Part shown: positions 27,965 to 36,626 of the stretch, piece by piece | Layout of the letters: each line of letters opens with the position of its first letter | Numbering within the stretch: the first letter of the stretch is position 1 | NCBI RefSeq assembly: GCF_003207955.1 | Contig: NZ_NOXG01000011.1 | Span: 20,867 to 84,866 of the forward strand | Direction of reading: 5' to 3' | Origin: Novacetimonas pomaceti | GTDB lineage: Bacteria > Pseudomonadota > Alphaproteobacteria > Acetobacterales > Acetobacteraceae | Length of the DNA: 64,000 bases | Notes under the pieces: generated by a model | What the model was told of the DNA's origin: nothing | What the model saw: only the letters and a program-made list of their open reading frames with translations | The model's database searches: none | Translations under genes and position numbers: made by a program

Positions 27965-28447
27965 ATGATCCGCGATCCGAAGATCATCGAACATCTCAAC
28001 ACCCAGCTTACCAATGAACTGACGGCCATCAACCAGTATTTCCTGCATGCCCGCACGCTCAACCACTGGGGCGTCACCCTGCTGGGCAAGAAGGAATATG
28101 AAGAATCAATCGAGGAAATGCGTCATGCCGACTGGCTGATCGAACGCATCCTGTTCCTTGGCGGCCTGCCCAACGTCCAGCGCTACAACCAGATCCTCAT
28201 CGGCCAGAATGTCGAGGAGATCCTGAAATGCGACCTGAAGCTGGAAGAAAAGGCGATCGCGGACCTGCGGGAGGCCATTGCCTACTGTGAAAGCGTGCGT
28301 GACTATGTCTCGCGCGATCTGTTCCTGAAGATCCTGGATAACGAGGAAGAGCATGAAGACTTCCTCGACCGTCAGTTCGACCTGATCAAGATGATCGGCA
28401 TCGAACGCTATATCCAGCTCAACTCCGGATCCGCTGAACAGGACTGA
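27965..28447 (+). CDS. bfr: Bacterioferritin
   Basis: A 160-residue iron-storage subunit forming 24-mer shells with haem at subunit interfaces. It has the family start (DPKIIEHLNTQLTNELTAINQYFLHAR), the diiron ligands (E18, E51-region EEMRHAD, E94 and the late EEEHED), and the haem-ligand Met in EEMRHADWLIERILFLGG. The ATG at 27965 has AGGA with good spacing. The convergent bfd gene encodes the ferredoxin that releases iron from bacterioferritin. Confidence 0.96.
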   Translation: MIRDPKIIEHLNTQLTNELTAINQYFLHARTLNHWGVTLLGKKEYEESIEEMRHADWLIERILFLGGLPNVQRYNQILIGQNVEEILKCDLKLEEKAIADLREAIAYCESVRDYVSRDLFLKILDNEEEHEDFLDRQFDLIKMIGIERYIQLNSGSAEQD

Positions 28448-28548
28448 TCCAAGCCTGCGCCGGCCATCCCCTCGGGCTGGCTGGCGTTATCCCTGTGACG
28501 TTATCCCTGCGTGGCGAAAACGGGCAGGCGCCGTGACGCCATCCGCCC

Positions 28549-28779
28549 TCAGGCCGGCAGGGAATTTTCCACGCCACCCGGCAGACCAAGCTCCGCGCCC
28601 TGTCCCTCACGCGCCTGACGCAACGCGCGGCGCAACAGGCACAGCACGCCGGGAACGCAGTTGCCGCACTGCGCCTTGCACCCCTTTGCCGCATAAACTT
28701 CCTTCGGACGGGTTGCCCCCTGGTTTACCGCCATATCGACATCCGTATCCGTCAGCATGTTGCACGAGCAGACAAACAT
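28549..28779 (-). CDS. bfd: Bacterioferritin-associated ferredoxin
   Basis: A small [2Fe-2S] protein of 76 residues that delivers electrons to bacterioferritin to mobilise stored iron. Four cysteines follow the Bfd pattern: C-S-C at residues 4-6 and C-x-x-C (CGNC) about 33 residues later, within KGCKAQCGNCVPGVLCLLRRAL. I start at MFVCSCNML; an ATG five codons earlier (28794) is equally open. A Fur-type box lies 40 bases upstream, fitting expression under iron starvation. It is convergent with bfr. Confidence 0.88.
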   Translation of the reverse strand: MFVCSCNMLTDTDVDMAVNQGATRPKEVYAAKGCKAQCGNCVPGVLCLLRRALRQAREGQGAELGLPGGVENSLPA

Positions 28780-28819
28780 GAAACACCCATCCATTACCGC
28801 GAGTCCGGCTCACTATATA

Positions 28820-28834
28820 TGAGAACAATTCTCA
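28820..28834. promoter_or_regulatory. Fur box upstream of bfd
   Basis: TGAGAACAATTCTCA is a perfect inverted repeat fitting the 7-1-7 Fur pattern (TGATAAT-N-ATTATCA) at most positions. It overlaps a TATATA candidate -10 (28815-28820) reading toward bfd, so binding would block transcription. Confidence 0.65.
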
Positions 28835-29090
28835 CTATCAATGGGTGGATGATAATTTTTCGCAATTGGATGGACACGCCCGTGCGAGCACCCTTCCCCG
28901 CCCATCCGGGCAGGTAGCGAATGCGTGTCCACGCACCCCATGACCGGGGTGCGAAAAACATGACAGCAGACTGTTGTTGCAAAGGGAGCAGGTCATGCCG
29001 ACGACCGCCCACAAAGGGGTGTGCAGCCATCGACATGCATAAACATGCCGTCACCCGACCGCTCCACGCATCGGGGGACAGGAAATAGAA

Positions 29091-29122
29091 CGCCCCACAT
29101 GGATACCGGGCCATGCGGGGCG
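29091..29122 (-). terminator. icd terminator hairpin
   Basis: Twelve-base arms CGCCCCACATGG/CCATGCGGGGCG with one mismatch, about 15 bases after the icd stop. In the icd direction the hairpin is followed by a T-rich run (TTCTATTT). Confidence 0.6.
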
Positions 29123-29136
29123 CGTGTTTTGAGATA

Positions 29137-30351
29137 TCAGCCCAGCTTCTTGCGCAGGCGGGCATCGAGCACGTCCAGAAATGGCTGCGTATCCAGCCAT
29201 TTGGTGCCGTTGCCCACCAGAAGGGCGAGGTCCTTGGTCATTTCCCCGCCTTCGACCGTTTCAATGCAGACGCGCTCCAGCGTTTCGGCGAAATGGATGA
29301 CATCCGGGGTGTCGTCGAAACGCCCGCGATAGGCCAGACCCCGCGTCCATGCGAAGATGGAGGCGATGGGATTCGTGCTGGTCGGACGTCCCTTCTGATA
29401 TTCGCGGAAATGGCGGGTCACGGTGCCATGCGCGGCCTCCGCCTCCACCACGTCGCCCGTGGGGTTCAGCAGGACCGAGGTCATCAGGCCAAGGCTGCCG
29501 AAACCCTGCGCGACGATATCGCTCTCTACATCGCCGTCATAGTTCTTGCACGCCCAGACGTAGCCGCCGCTCCATTTCAGGGCGCAGGCCACCATGTCGT
29601 CAATCAGGCGATGTTCGTACGTCAGGCCCAGCTTTTCGAAATCCGCGCGGAATTCGCGGTCATAGATCTCCTGGAACACATCCTTGAACATGCCGTCATA
29701 GGCCTTGAGGATCGTGTTCTTGGTGGAAAGGTAAACCGGCAGCTTGCGGTCACGGCCATAGGACAGCGACGCGCGGGCAAACCCCTCGATCGAGGCACGG
29801 GTATTGTGCATGCCCAGCGCGACGCCCGGCCCCTTGAAATCATGCACGTCAAGGACCTGCTCCTCCCCGCCGTCGGCGGGAACATAACGCAGCGTGACCT
29901 TGCCGGGACCGGGGATGCGGGTTTCGGCCGCGCGGTAGATATCCCCATAGGCATGCCGCCCGATGACGATCGGCCTGGTCCAGTGCGGCACCAGGCGCGG
30001 CACGTTGGAACAGATGATGGGTTCGCGGAAAATGGTGCCATCCAGGATATTGCGGATCGTCCCGTTGGGGGAGCGCCACATTTTCTTAAGGCCGAATTCC
30101 TTGACCCGCTCCTCGTCCGGGGTGATCGTCGCGCACTTGACGCCCACGCCATACCGGCGGACAGCCTCGGCCGCCTCGACCGTGACGCGGTCATCCGTCT
30201 CGTCACGATGGACGATCCCCAGGTCGAAATATTTCAGGTCGATATCCAGATAGGGCAGTATCAGGCGTTCCTTGATGAAATGCCAGATAATGCGCGTCAT
30301 TTCATCCCCGTCCATTTCGACAACGGGATTTTTTACCTTGATTTTGGCCAT
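29137..30351 (-). CDS. icd: Isocitrate dehydrogenase, NADP-dependent
   Basis: A 404-residue TCA-cycle enzyme converting isocitrate to 2-oxoglutarate with NADP+. It is of the dimeric eukaryote-like type common in alphaproteobacteria: start KIKVKNPVVEMDGDEMTRIIW, the STKNTILKAYDG segment, KNYDGDVESDIVAQGFGSLG with metal-binding Asp residues, and AHGTVTRHFREYQKG at the nucleotide site. Length fits. It is monocistronic, with a terminator behind it and a 164-base gap before the next gene. Confidence 0.97.
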   Translation of the reverse strand: MAKIKVKNPVVEMDGDEMTRIIWHFIKERLILPYLDIDLKYFDLGIVHRDETDDRVTVEAAEAVRRYGVGVKCATITPDEERVKEFGLKKMWRSPNGTIRNILDGTIFREPIICSNVPRLVPHWTRPIVIGRHAYGDIYRAAETRIPGPGKVTLRYVPADGGEEQVLDVHDFKGPGVALGMHNTRASIEGFARASLSYGRDRKLPVYLSTKNTILKAYDGMFKDVFQEIYDREFRADFEKLGLTYEHRLIDDMVACALKWSGGYVWACKNYDGDVESDIVAQGFGSLGLMTSVLLNPTGDVVEAEAAHGTVTRHFREYQKGRPTSTNPIASIFAWTRGLAYRGRFDDTPDVIHFAETLERVCIETVEGGEMTKDLALLVGNGTKWLDTQPFLDVLDARLRKKLG

Positions 30352-30515
30352 GAATGTGTCCGCTCTTTATTGTTACATCCATGCAGGCATGGACGTTTCC
30401 TTGGGGCGAACATTAATAAAGTCCACCTTGGCGAAGAATAAAGAGATACAGGCGCCTCCCCTCTTCACAAACATGACAGCACGAAAAAAAAGGCAGGACC
30501 GGCGTACCCCGCGTC

Positions 30516-31979
30516 TTAGCCCTGCACCCGCCGCAACTGGCGCGAAAGCATGCCCAGCGCAAACATCAGGACCACCCCGAACGGCACAAGCCATGTAAAG
30601 GCAATGGCATGCCCACGGGGATGGACGAACATCATGACGGCGCAGACGCCCAGCAATGTCAGGATAAAGGCGGGCAGCACGTCCCTGACCTTTGCGCGCG
30701 GCAGGAACATGGCGAACAGGAACGCCCCCAGCATCGCGCCATAGGAACAGGCGGCGACCGAAAGGCCGAATACCACCGCGGGGCCATGGCTGCGTGAAAA
30801 ACCCAGGGCGGCCAGCACAAGAACCACGGCCCAGCCCAGCGTCACCAGCCGCGCGAACGCCAGCGGACGCAGCCGCAGGCGCCGTGCCGCATCGGCGCAC
30901 GGTCCGGAAAAGTCGAGCAATGTCGCGCTTGTCATCGAATTGAGCGTCGCGGACAACGACCCCATCGTGGCGCTGAGCAGCCCTGCGATCAGCAACCCGG
31001 CAAGCCCCTGCGGCAGTCCGCGCACGATAAAGTCGGGGAAAAGCTCGTCGGACGCATGAAGCCCCACCTCCGCCAGCGACCGGCCATCATTGTGCGCCCA
31101 CAACAGGATCCCCACCAGCGAGAGCAGCGCGAACAGCATCCCGACCATGAACCCGCTGCCAATCAGCGCCTTGCGGGCATCGGCAAGGTTCCGCGCCGCC
31201 AGGACACGCTGCACCATCAGCTGGTCCGTCCCGTGGGATGCCATCGACATGATGGCCCCGCCCAGCACCGCAGCGAAGGGGGTATAGGGATTGAGGAAAA
31301 ACATCGACGAACGCTGGAACAGGTGAAACCTGTTGGAATGCGCCAGCATGTGCGCCTGCCCCGCCGTTTCGTGATGGAACAGCAGAAGGACACAGGCCGC
31401 CGCCCCCGTCACATACACCGCAAGCTGTATGGCATCGGACCAGACCACGGCCCGCAGGCCGCCAAAAAGCGTATAGAACAGCGTCAGCCCCATGATGAGG
31501 AGCATCACGACGAAATCAGGCAGCGGGAAATGCATGGCGGCCAGGATGGCGGCCACGGGCAGCATGCCCGCGAACATCCTGATCCCCTCCGCAAGGACGC
31601 GCATCAGGAGAAAGGTGACCGACACCGTGCGTTCCATCGAGGAACCGAAACGCTGTCCCAGATACTGATAGACGCTGCTGAACTTTCCCGAAAAGTAATG
31701 CGGCAGGAACAGCCAGGCCACCAGCGCGCGTCCCACGACATATCCCGTTGCCAGCCCGACAAAGACCATGCCGTCGCCATAGGCGATGCCGGGAATGCTG
31801 ATGACCGTAAGGGTGGAGGTTTCCGTCGCGACAAGGGACAGGCAGATCGCCCACCACGGCAGGTCATGTCCCCCGCCGACATACGCGGAAACGGAATCCT
31901 GTCGTCCCGACAGCGCGAACGCGATGAACGGCAGGGTCAGGCAGTAGATGCAGATAATCGCGAGATCGACAGGAGACAT
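30516..31979 (-). CDS. Sodium:solute symporter (SSS family)
   Basis: An inner-membrane permease of 487 residues with about 13 hydrophobic segments and SSS markers (VGGGHDLPWWAICLSLVATETSTLT, FGGLRAVVWSDAIQ, HGTDQLMVQRVLAARN). I start at the ATG at 31979, which has GGAA five bases upstream; ATG 32006 has no ribosome site. It is divergent from a serine hydrolase and murQ, so uptake of a peptidoglycan-derived sugar, muropeptide or related compound is a reasonable inference; related SSS proteins carry sialic acid or other sugars. The substrate cannot be read from the sequence. Confidence 0.85.
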   Translation of the reverse strand: MSPVDLAIICIYCLTLPFIAFALSGRQDSVSAYVGGGHDLPWWAICLSLVATETSTLTVISIPGIAYGDGMVFVGLATGYVVGRALVAWLFLPHYFSGKFSSVYQYLGQRFGSSMERTVSVTFLLMRVLAEGIRMFAGMLPVAAILAAMHFPLPDFVVMLLIMGLTLFYTLFGGLRAVVWSDAIQLAVYVTGAAACVLLLFHHETAGQAHMLAHSNRFHLFQRSSMFFLNPYTPFAAVLGGAIMSMASHGTDQLMVQRVLAARNLADARKALIGSGFMVGMLFALLSLVGILLWAHNDGRSLAEVGLHASDELFPDFIVRGLPQGLAGLLIAGLLSATMGSLSATLNSMTSATLLDFSGPCADAARRLRLRPLAFARLVTLGWAVVLVLAALGFSRSHGPAVVFGLSVAACSYGAMLGAFLFAMFLPRAKVRDVLPAFILTLLGVCAVMMFVHPRGHAIAFTWLVPFGVVLMFALGMLSRQLRRVQG

Positions 31980-32007
31980 GCCGGTTCCATCATACTTCAG
32001 AAACATG

Positions 32008-32019
32008 GGTCATATGACC
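32008..32019. promoter_or_regulatory. Palindrome in SSS/serine-hydrolase divergent region
   Basis: GGTCATATGACC is a perfect 12-base palindrome placed 29 bases upstream of the SSS gene. It could be a site for the GntR-type regulator encoded downstream of murQ. Short enough to be chance. Confidence 0.3.
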
Positions 32020-32268
32020 AAAGCAATACCATATGAACGCCACAGATCATCCTGCCCCGAAACGTTTTTTTTGTCATTCCGAAACGGAACCATCCCATGA
32101 AAAAATAAACCACGCCTGTTTATCACAGGAATTTCAGCAAGATCCGCATCCCGGCCCCGACAGGCAGGCGATGGGCGGCATGGGACAGGATTGTCATTCC
32201 ATAACCACAATGGTATTTCTTCTGTATCAGGCATATGCATGCCTCCCCTGCCATCGGACCCTTTGCCC

Positions 32269-33450
32269 ATGCATGCTTTCCCTGTCGCGCGACATCCGCG
32301 CCGCCGTCATGTCCTCACGCTTGGGGGGGCGGCCATCCTTACGGCCTGCGCGCGCACCGGCCGTGGCCAGCAGATGAAAACAGGCATGGCGGATGTGGAT
32401 CGCCTGCTCAGACAGGCCGTCGCGACGCATGCGACCCCCGGCGTGGTCTGCGCCATCGGACATGGGCAGCAGGTCGTGCACCGCGCCGTCTATGGACAGC
32501 GCGCCGTCGTCCCGACGCCCGAGCCCATGACGTGGGATACCGTGTTCGACATGGCCTCCCTGACCAAGGCCGTCATAACCGCGCCATGCGTGATGCAGCT
32601 GTGGGAGGAAGGGCGCCTTGACCTCGACGATCCCGTATCGCGCTACCTGCCGCAATTCGCGACCGCGGGGAAAGGCGGCATCACGATCCGGCATCTGCTG
32701 ACCCATTATTCGGGACTGCGGCCCGATCTGGACCTGACGCAGAAATGGCAGGGCCGCACCGCCGCCTTTCAGCGCGTGATGGATACCGTCCCGTCCCACC
32801 CGCCCGGCAGCGGCTTCGTCTACAGCGACATCAATTTCCTCACGCTGGGCTTCCTGGTCGAAAAACTGTCCGGCATGACGCTGGATGCCTATGCCGCGCG
32901 TTATATCCTGGCCCCGCTGGGCATGAGCCACTCCCGCTTCCTGCCGCCCCCTTCATGGCAGGGACAGATTGCGCCGACCCAGTTCGACGATGACGGGCAC
33001 ATGCTGCGCGGGGTGGTGCATGACCCGTCCGCACGTCGCATGGGCGGGGTTGCGGGACACGCGGGGCTGTTTTCCAACGCCGCGGACATGTGCGTCTATG
33101 CGCAGGCCCTGCTTGACCGCCGCGCCGGCCGCCCCTCCGCCTTTCCCCTGCAGCAGCAGACGCTGATGATGATGACGACGCCGCAGCAGCCGCAGGACAA
33201 GACCGACCTGCGCGGGCTGGGCTGGGATATCTCCACCCCTTATTCCTCCCCTCGCGGGGATCATTTTCCGGTCGGGTCCTTCGGCCATACGGGCTTTACC
33301 GGCACCTCGCTCTGGCTGGATCCGCAAAGCGACAGCTATGTCCTGATCCTTGCCAACCGCGTCCATCCCGACGGGCACGGCAATGTCATCCGCCTGCGCC
33401 ATGATGTCGCGACAGCGGCCGCCCTGGCGCTGGCGTCGCCCCGAACCTGA
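32269..33450 (+). CDS. Exported beta-lactamase-fold serine hydrolase, AmiE-like
   Basis: A 393-residue member of the beta-lactamase/DD-peptidase superfamily. The nucleophile motif is SLTK (S97, K100), the second motif YSDIN (Tyr-Ser-x-Asn type) and the third HTG in FGHTGFTG. The N-terminus has three arginines (RRRHVLTLGG) before a hydrophobic run ending in ILTAC, resembling a Tat signal with a lipobox, so a membrane-anchored periplasmic lipoprotein is likely. The ATG at 32239 is an alternative start. murQ follows after 37 bases. In Bacillus subtilis a protein of this fold (AmiE/YbbE) in the murQ cluster removes peptides from MurNAc; the same job is inferred here. Confidence 0.82.
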   Translation: MHAFPVARHPRRRHVLTLGGAAILTACARTGRGQQMKTGMADVDRLLRQAVATHATPGVVCAIGHGQQVVHRAVYGQRAVVPTPEPMTWDTVFDMASLTKAVITAPCVMQLWEEGRLDLDDPVSRYLPQFATAGKGGITIRHLLTHYSGLRPDLDLTQKWQGRTAAFQRVMDTVPSHPPGSGFVYSDINFLTLGFLVEKLSGMTLDAYAARYILAPLGMSHSRFLPPPSWQGQIAPTQFDDDGHMLRGVVHDPSARRMGGVAGHAGLFSNAADMCVYAQALLDRRAGRPSAFPLQQQTLMMMTTPQQPQDKTDLRGLGWDISTPYSSPRGDHFPVGSFGHTGFTGTSLWLDPQSDSYVLILANRVHPDGHGNVIRLRHDVATAAALALASPRT

Positions 33451-33487
33451 TCCGCCCTCCTTCTTCCCTGTCAGGAGCCCGCGCCCC

Positions 33488-34420
33488 ATGACCCTTGATG
33501 CCCTTCCCCCCTTTCCCACCCTGACCGAGGGGCAGGACCCGCGCTATGCCGATGTCGACCTGTGGCCCGTCGCCTCCGTGCTGGACGCGCTTGTCGAATC
33601 GCAGATGAGCGCCATCGCCGCCGTCCGCGCGGCCGTCCCCCGGATGGAACAGGCCGTGACCGCAGCCCTGCCCCGCCTGATGGCGGGCGGCCGGCTGTTT
33701 TATGTCGGCGCGGGCACATCCGGACGCATCGGGATGCAGGACGGCGTGGAACTGCTGCCGACCTTTGGCTGGGAACCCGAACGGCTTATCCTGCTGCTGG
33801 CGGGCGGCAATGACGCCGTCTATCAGGCCGCCGAGGGGGCGGAGGACCGCGACGATGTCGCCCGCGCGGAAATACTGGCCCACGATCCCTGCGCCAATGA
33901 CGTGGTCCTTGGCATCGCGGCAAGCGGCAGCACCCCCTATACCTGTGCCGCCATCGGCGCGGCGCGCACCGCCGGCAGCCTGACGATCGGCATTGCGTGC
34001 AACCCTTCGTGCCAGCTGCTGAACATGGCGGAGGTGGGCATACCGGTCGTGACGGGGATGGAGGTCATCTCCGGCTCCACGCGGCTGAAGGCGGGAACCG
34101 CGCAGAAGGCGACGCTGAACCTGATTTCAACCACGCTGATGATCCGCATGGGCCATGCCTATCGCGGGCAGATGGTGGATATGCGCGTCGTCAATGACAA
34201 GCTACGCCGTCGCGCCTGCCGCATGGTGCGCAGCCTGACCGGCTGCACGGAACAGCAGGCCATGGCGACGCTGCAGGCCGCGAACTTCAACGTCAAGCGG
34301 GCGGTCATGCTGTGCTGGGGGATTCCCGCCGATCAGATCGAGACCCTGCTCAGCACACATGACGACAACCTGCGCGGCGTCTTTGCACAGCTTCATCCAT
34401 CCGGCGCCAGCGGGGACTGA
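33488..34420 (+). CDS. murQ: N-acetylmuramic acid 6-phosphate etherase
   Basis: A 310-residue SIS-domain enzyme that cleaves the lactyl ether of MurNAc-6-phosphate, giving GlcNAc-6-phosphate and D-lactate. The diagnostic GAGTSGRIG and AEGAEDR motifs are present, with KAGTAQKATLN later and a C-terminal UBA-like helix bundle (EQQAMATLQAANFNVKRAVM). The ATG at 33488 has AGGAGC upstream; the longer frame from 33350 is not used. The product enters the NagA/NagB route encoded 1-5 kb downstream on the other strand. Confidence 0.95.
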   Translation: MTLDALPPFPTLTEGQDPRYADVDLWPVASVLDALVESQMSAIAAVRAAVPRMEQAVTAALPRLMAGGRLFYVGAGTSGRIGMQDGVELLPTFGWEPERLILLLAGGNDAVYQAAEGAEDRDDVARAEILAHDPCANDVVLGIAASGSTPYTCAAIGAARTAGSLTIGIACNPSCQLLNMAEVGIPVVTGMEVISGSTRLKAGTAQKATLNLISTTLMIRMGHAYRGQMVDMRVVNDKLRRRACRMVRSLTGCTEQQAMATLQAANFNVKRAVMLCWGIPADQIETLLSTHDDNLRGVFAQLHPSGASGD

Positions 34421-34425
34421 ACCGG

Positions 34426-35187
34426 GTGAGCCCTCGTACACGGATTGCAGACTCGCTCCAGCCCGACCCCGACAGCCGCATGCCGCTCTATCTCCAGCTC
34501 GAAGCGCGGCTGCGGCATATGATTGACAGCGGGCAACTGCGCCGGGGCGACGTCATCCCGGCCGAGCGGGAACTGGCCAGCATGACCGGAGTTTCGCGCG
34601 TGACCGTGCGCAAGGCCATGGGCAAGCTGGTGCAGGATGGGCTCGTGATCCAGAAAACAGGCGCGGGCACGTTCGTATCCGGCCGTTTCAGCCAGCCTCT
34701 TTCGGAACTGAGCGGCTTTTCCCAGGACATGCGGGCGCGCGGCTTTACGCCGGGTTCGCACTGGCTGGACAGGCAGCACGCCATGGCCGGCCCGGACGAA
34801 GCCATGGCGCTGGGGATCGCGCCGGGCACGCGGATCACGCGGCTCAAACGGATCCGGACGGCCGACGACGAACCCATGGCAATAGAAACCGCCATCGTGA
34901 CGGCGCGCGACCTGCCTGATCCGTCGATGGTCCAGGACTCGCTCTATGCCGCCTTCAGGGCGCGCGGGCTGGTGGCGGTCCGCGCCCTGCAACGCCTGCG
35001 GGCGGGACTGGCGACCCAGCAGGAGGCACAGTGGCTGCACCTCAAACCGCACGCCGCCATCCTCCGGATCGAACGCCGCGCGTTCCTGGCCGATGGCCGC
35101 GTGCTGGATGTCACCTATTCCACCTATCGCGGGGACATGTATGATTTCGTGGTGGAGCTTACGGCCGCTTCCACGACCCTTTCCTGA
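34426..35187 (+). CDS. GntR/HutC-type regulator, NagR-like
   Basis: A 253-residue regulator: N-terminal GntR winged HTH (RRGDVIPAERELASMTGVSRVTVRKAMGKL... segment, residues ~35-80) and a C-terminal UTRA ligand-binding domain with the typical ending DVTYSTYRGDMYDF. NagR/YvoA-type proteins of this subfamily bind glucosamine-6-P or GlcNAc-6-P and repress nag genes. It starts with GTG 5 bases after murQ, so the two are co-transcribed, and it lies between murQ and the nagA operon. Its ligand is inferred from this position. Confidence 0.9.
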   Translation: MSPRTRIADSLQPDPDSRMPLYLQLEARLRHMIDSGQLRRGDVIPAERELASMTGVSRVTVRKAMGKLVQDGLVIQKTGAGTFVSGRFSQPLSELSGFSQDMRARGFTPGSHWLDRQHAMAGPDEAMALGIAPGTRITRLKRIRTADDEPMAIETAIVTARDLPDPSMVQDSLYAAFRARGLVAVRALQRLRAGLATQQEAQWLHLKPHAAILRIERRAFLADGRVLDVTYSTYRGDMYDFVVELTAASTTLS

Positions 35188-35280
35188 GCCTCAGGGCAGG
35201 CCCCTGATGAAAACAGCAGATGTTTCCGGGGGACGGCCTTTTTTCAAAAGACGCTGACAAACAGAAGACTATTTAAAAGT

Positions 35281-35401
35281 CTGGCCGATAATATCCTGAA
35301 ATTTTCAAAAAAGCATGACAGGAACGTCGCCTTTTTGAAAAAAGGCGACACCCAAAAACTTTTGTCGTTTTTATCAGCAGCTTATTTTCAGACAGTTTCG
35401 A
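35281..35401. repeat. Interspersed hairpin repeat, copy B
   Basis: Second copy of the intergenic element: GATAATATCCTGAAAT opening, a 24-base near-perfect hairpin at 35326-35349 (arms GTCGCCTTTTT), then CCCAAAAACTTTTGTCGTTTTT and TTTTCAGACAG. It lacks the AAGCTTTTT hairpin seen in copies A and C. It fills the gap between convergent GntR and nagA genes. Confidence 0.7.
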
Positions 35402-35473
35402 AGTCTTTTCACCGGAACCTTCCCGGATCAATGCGTCACGCAGGGGGAAACATGCGCGATTTTCCGCCACAAC

Positions 35474-36577
35474 TCAGTGCAGGCGCTTTCCCCCGACCCA
35501 GACTTCCTCGATCCGCAGGGCATTATTCATGACCACGAAATCGGCGCGCCGGCCCGGCGCCAGGACGCCCCGGTCCTCCAGCCCCAGATAACGGGCGGGA
35601 TTGGTGCTGACCAGCGATGCGGCGTCGGACAGGGACATGCCCGCATCCACCGCGTTGCGCAGCGCCACGTCAAGCGTGAGCACACTGCCCGCCAGCGATC
35701 CGTTCTCCAGACGCGCGACCCCGTTGTGGATATGCACGGTCTGCCCCCCCAACTGGCTGATCCCGTCACCCCCGCCGGTGCCCCGCATGGCGTCGGTTAC
35801 GAAAAGCAGCCGCGCCCCCATGACGCGATGCGCCAGGCGGAACGTCGCGGGATGGACATGGTGGGTGTCAAAAATCATCTCGGCATAGGCGGCATCACTA
35901 CACATCAGGGCGGTCACCGGGCCGGGCCTGCGGCTTTCGATCGGGGCCATGGCGTTGAACAGGTGGGTGGCACCCGCCACGCCCCCCGCGGCACAGATGC
36001 GACAGATCGCGCGTTCCGCGCCCTCGTAATCCGTTACTGTATGCCCCAGGCTTACCCGCACGCCCGCCCCGGCGAACGCCTCCATGGCGGTTTCGGCATG
36101 CTCCAGTTCGGGGGCAAGGGTGACAACCCGCACCACGCCGGTGGAAAGGGCTTGCTCCACATGGAACGGGTCCGGGGCAATGGCGAAGGGTGGCTGCGCG
36201 CCCAGACGGTGGGGACTGACGAACGGTCCCTCCAGATGCGCGCCATGGACCTGCGGGCCGTCCGGGATCCCGGTGCGCCAGACCTCCGCCACGGCATGCA
36301 GGGCGTCCATCACGTCGGCCCACGGGCGCGTAATGGTGGTCGGCAGGATGGTCGTGGTGCCGTGGGAGAGGTGAAAGCGTGACAGGCGATGGATGGCGTC
36401 CACCCCATCCATCGTATCCGCGCCATCGCCGCCATGGACATGACCGTCGATGAACCCCGGCAGGATATAGCGTTCCGGCATATCGGCCTGTGGCGTGATT
36501 TCGCCGATCATCGCATCAAAGGACATCGACGCGCTGACAATCCGATCCTCAAGGACAAGCTGGCCACTGATGTTCAT
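35474..36577 (-). CDS. nagA: N-acetylglucosamine-6-phosphate deacetylase
   Basis: A 367-residue amidohydrolase releasing acetate from GlcNAc-6-P to give glucosamine-6-P. Visible motifs: GFIDGHVHGGDGADTMDG (HxH near the start of the barrel), HLEGPFVSPHRLGAQ with a metal-ligand Glu, THLFNAM and VTDAMRGTGGGDG with the catalytic Asp. Length is slightly short but complete. Last gene of the leftward operon after nagB and the BadF-type kinase. Confidence 0.95.
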   Translation of the reverse strand: MNISGQLVLEDRIVSASMSFDAMIGEITPQADMPERYILPGFIDGHVHGGDGADTMDGVDAIHRLSRFHLSHGTTTILPTTITRPWADVMDALHAVAEVWRTGIPDGPQVHGAHLEGPFVSPHRLGAQPPFAIAPDPFHVEQALSTGVVRVVTLAPELEHAETAMEAFAGAGVRVSLGHTVTDYEGAERAICRICAAGGVAGATHLFNAMAPIESRRPGPVTALMCSDAAYAEMIFDTHHVHPATFRLAHRVMGARLLFVTDAMRGTGGGDGISQLGGQTVHIHNGVARLENGSLAGSVLTLDVALRNAVDAGMSLSDAASLVSTNPARYLGLEDRGVLAPGRRADFVVMNNALRIEEVWVGGKRLH

Positions 36578-36626
36578 AGGTTACGTCCGATCATGAATCC
36601 CGTCCGCCATTCATATCACATTCCCG

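Larger units (their letters stand above)
28780..29136. other. bfd-icd intergenic region
   Basis: About 350 noncoding bases holding the bfd promoter with its Fur box (left end) and the icd terminator (right end). Between them I see nothing with coding character; open frames here overlap icd antisense to its codon pattern or lack start signals. Confidence 0.5.

Noticed and set aside
28485..28509. Tandem CGTTATCCCTG repeat between bfr and bfd
   Set aside because: Only two copies of 11 bases; too little to call a functional repeat or CRISPR-like array.
32269..33450. Antibiotic-resistance class C beta-lactamase
   Set aside because: Although the fold motifs match, the lipoprotein-type signal and tight murQ linkage favour a cell-wall salvage hydrolase.
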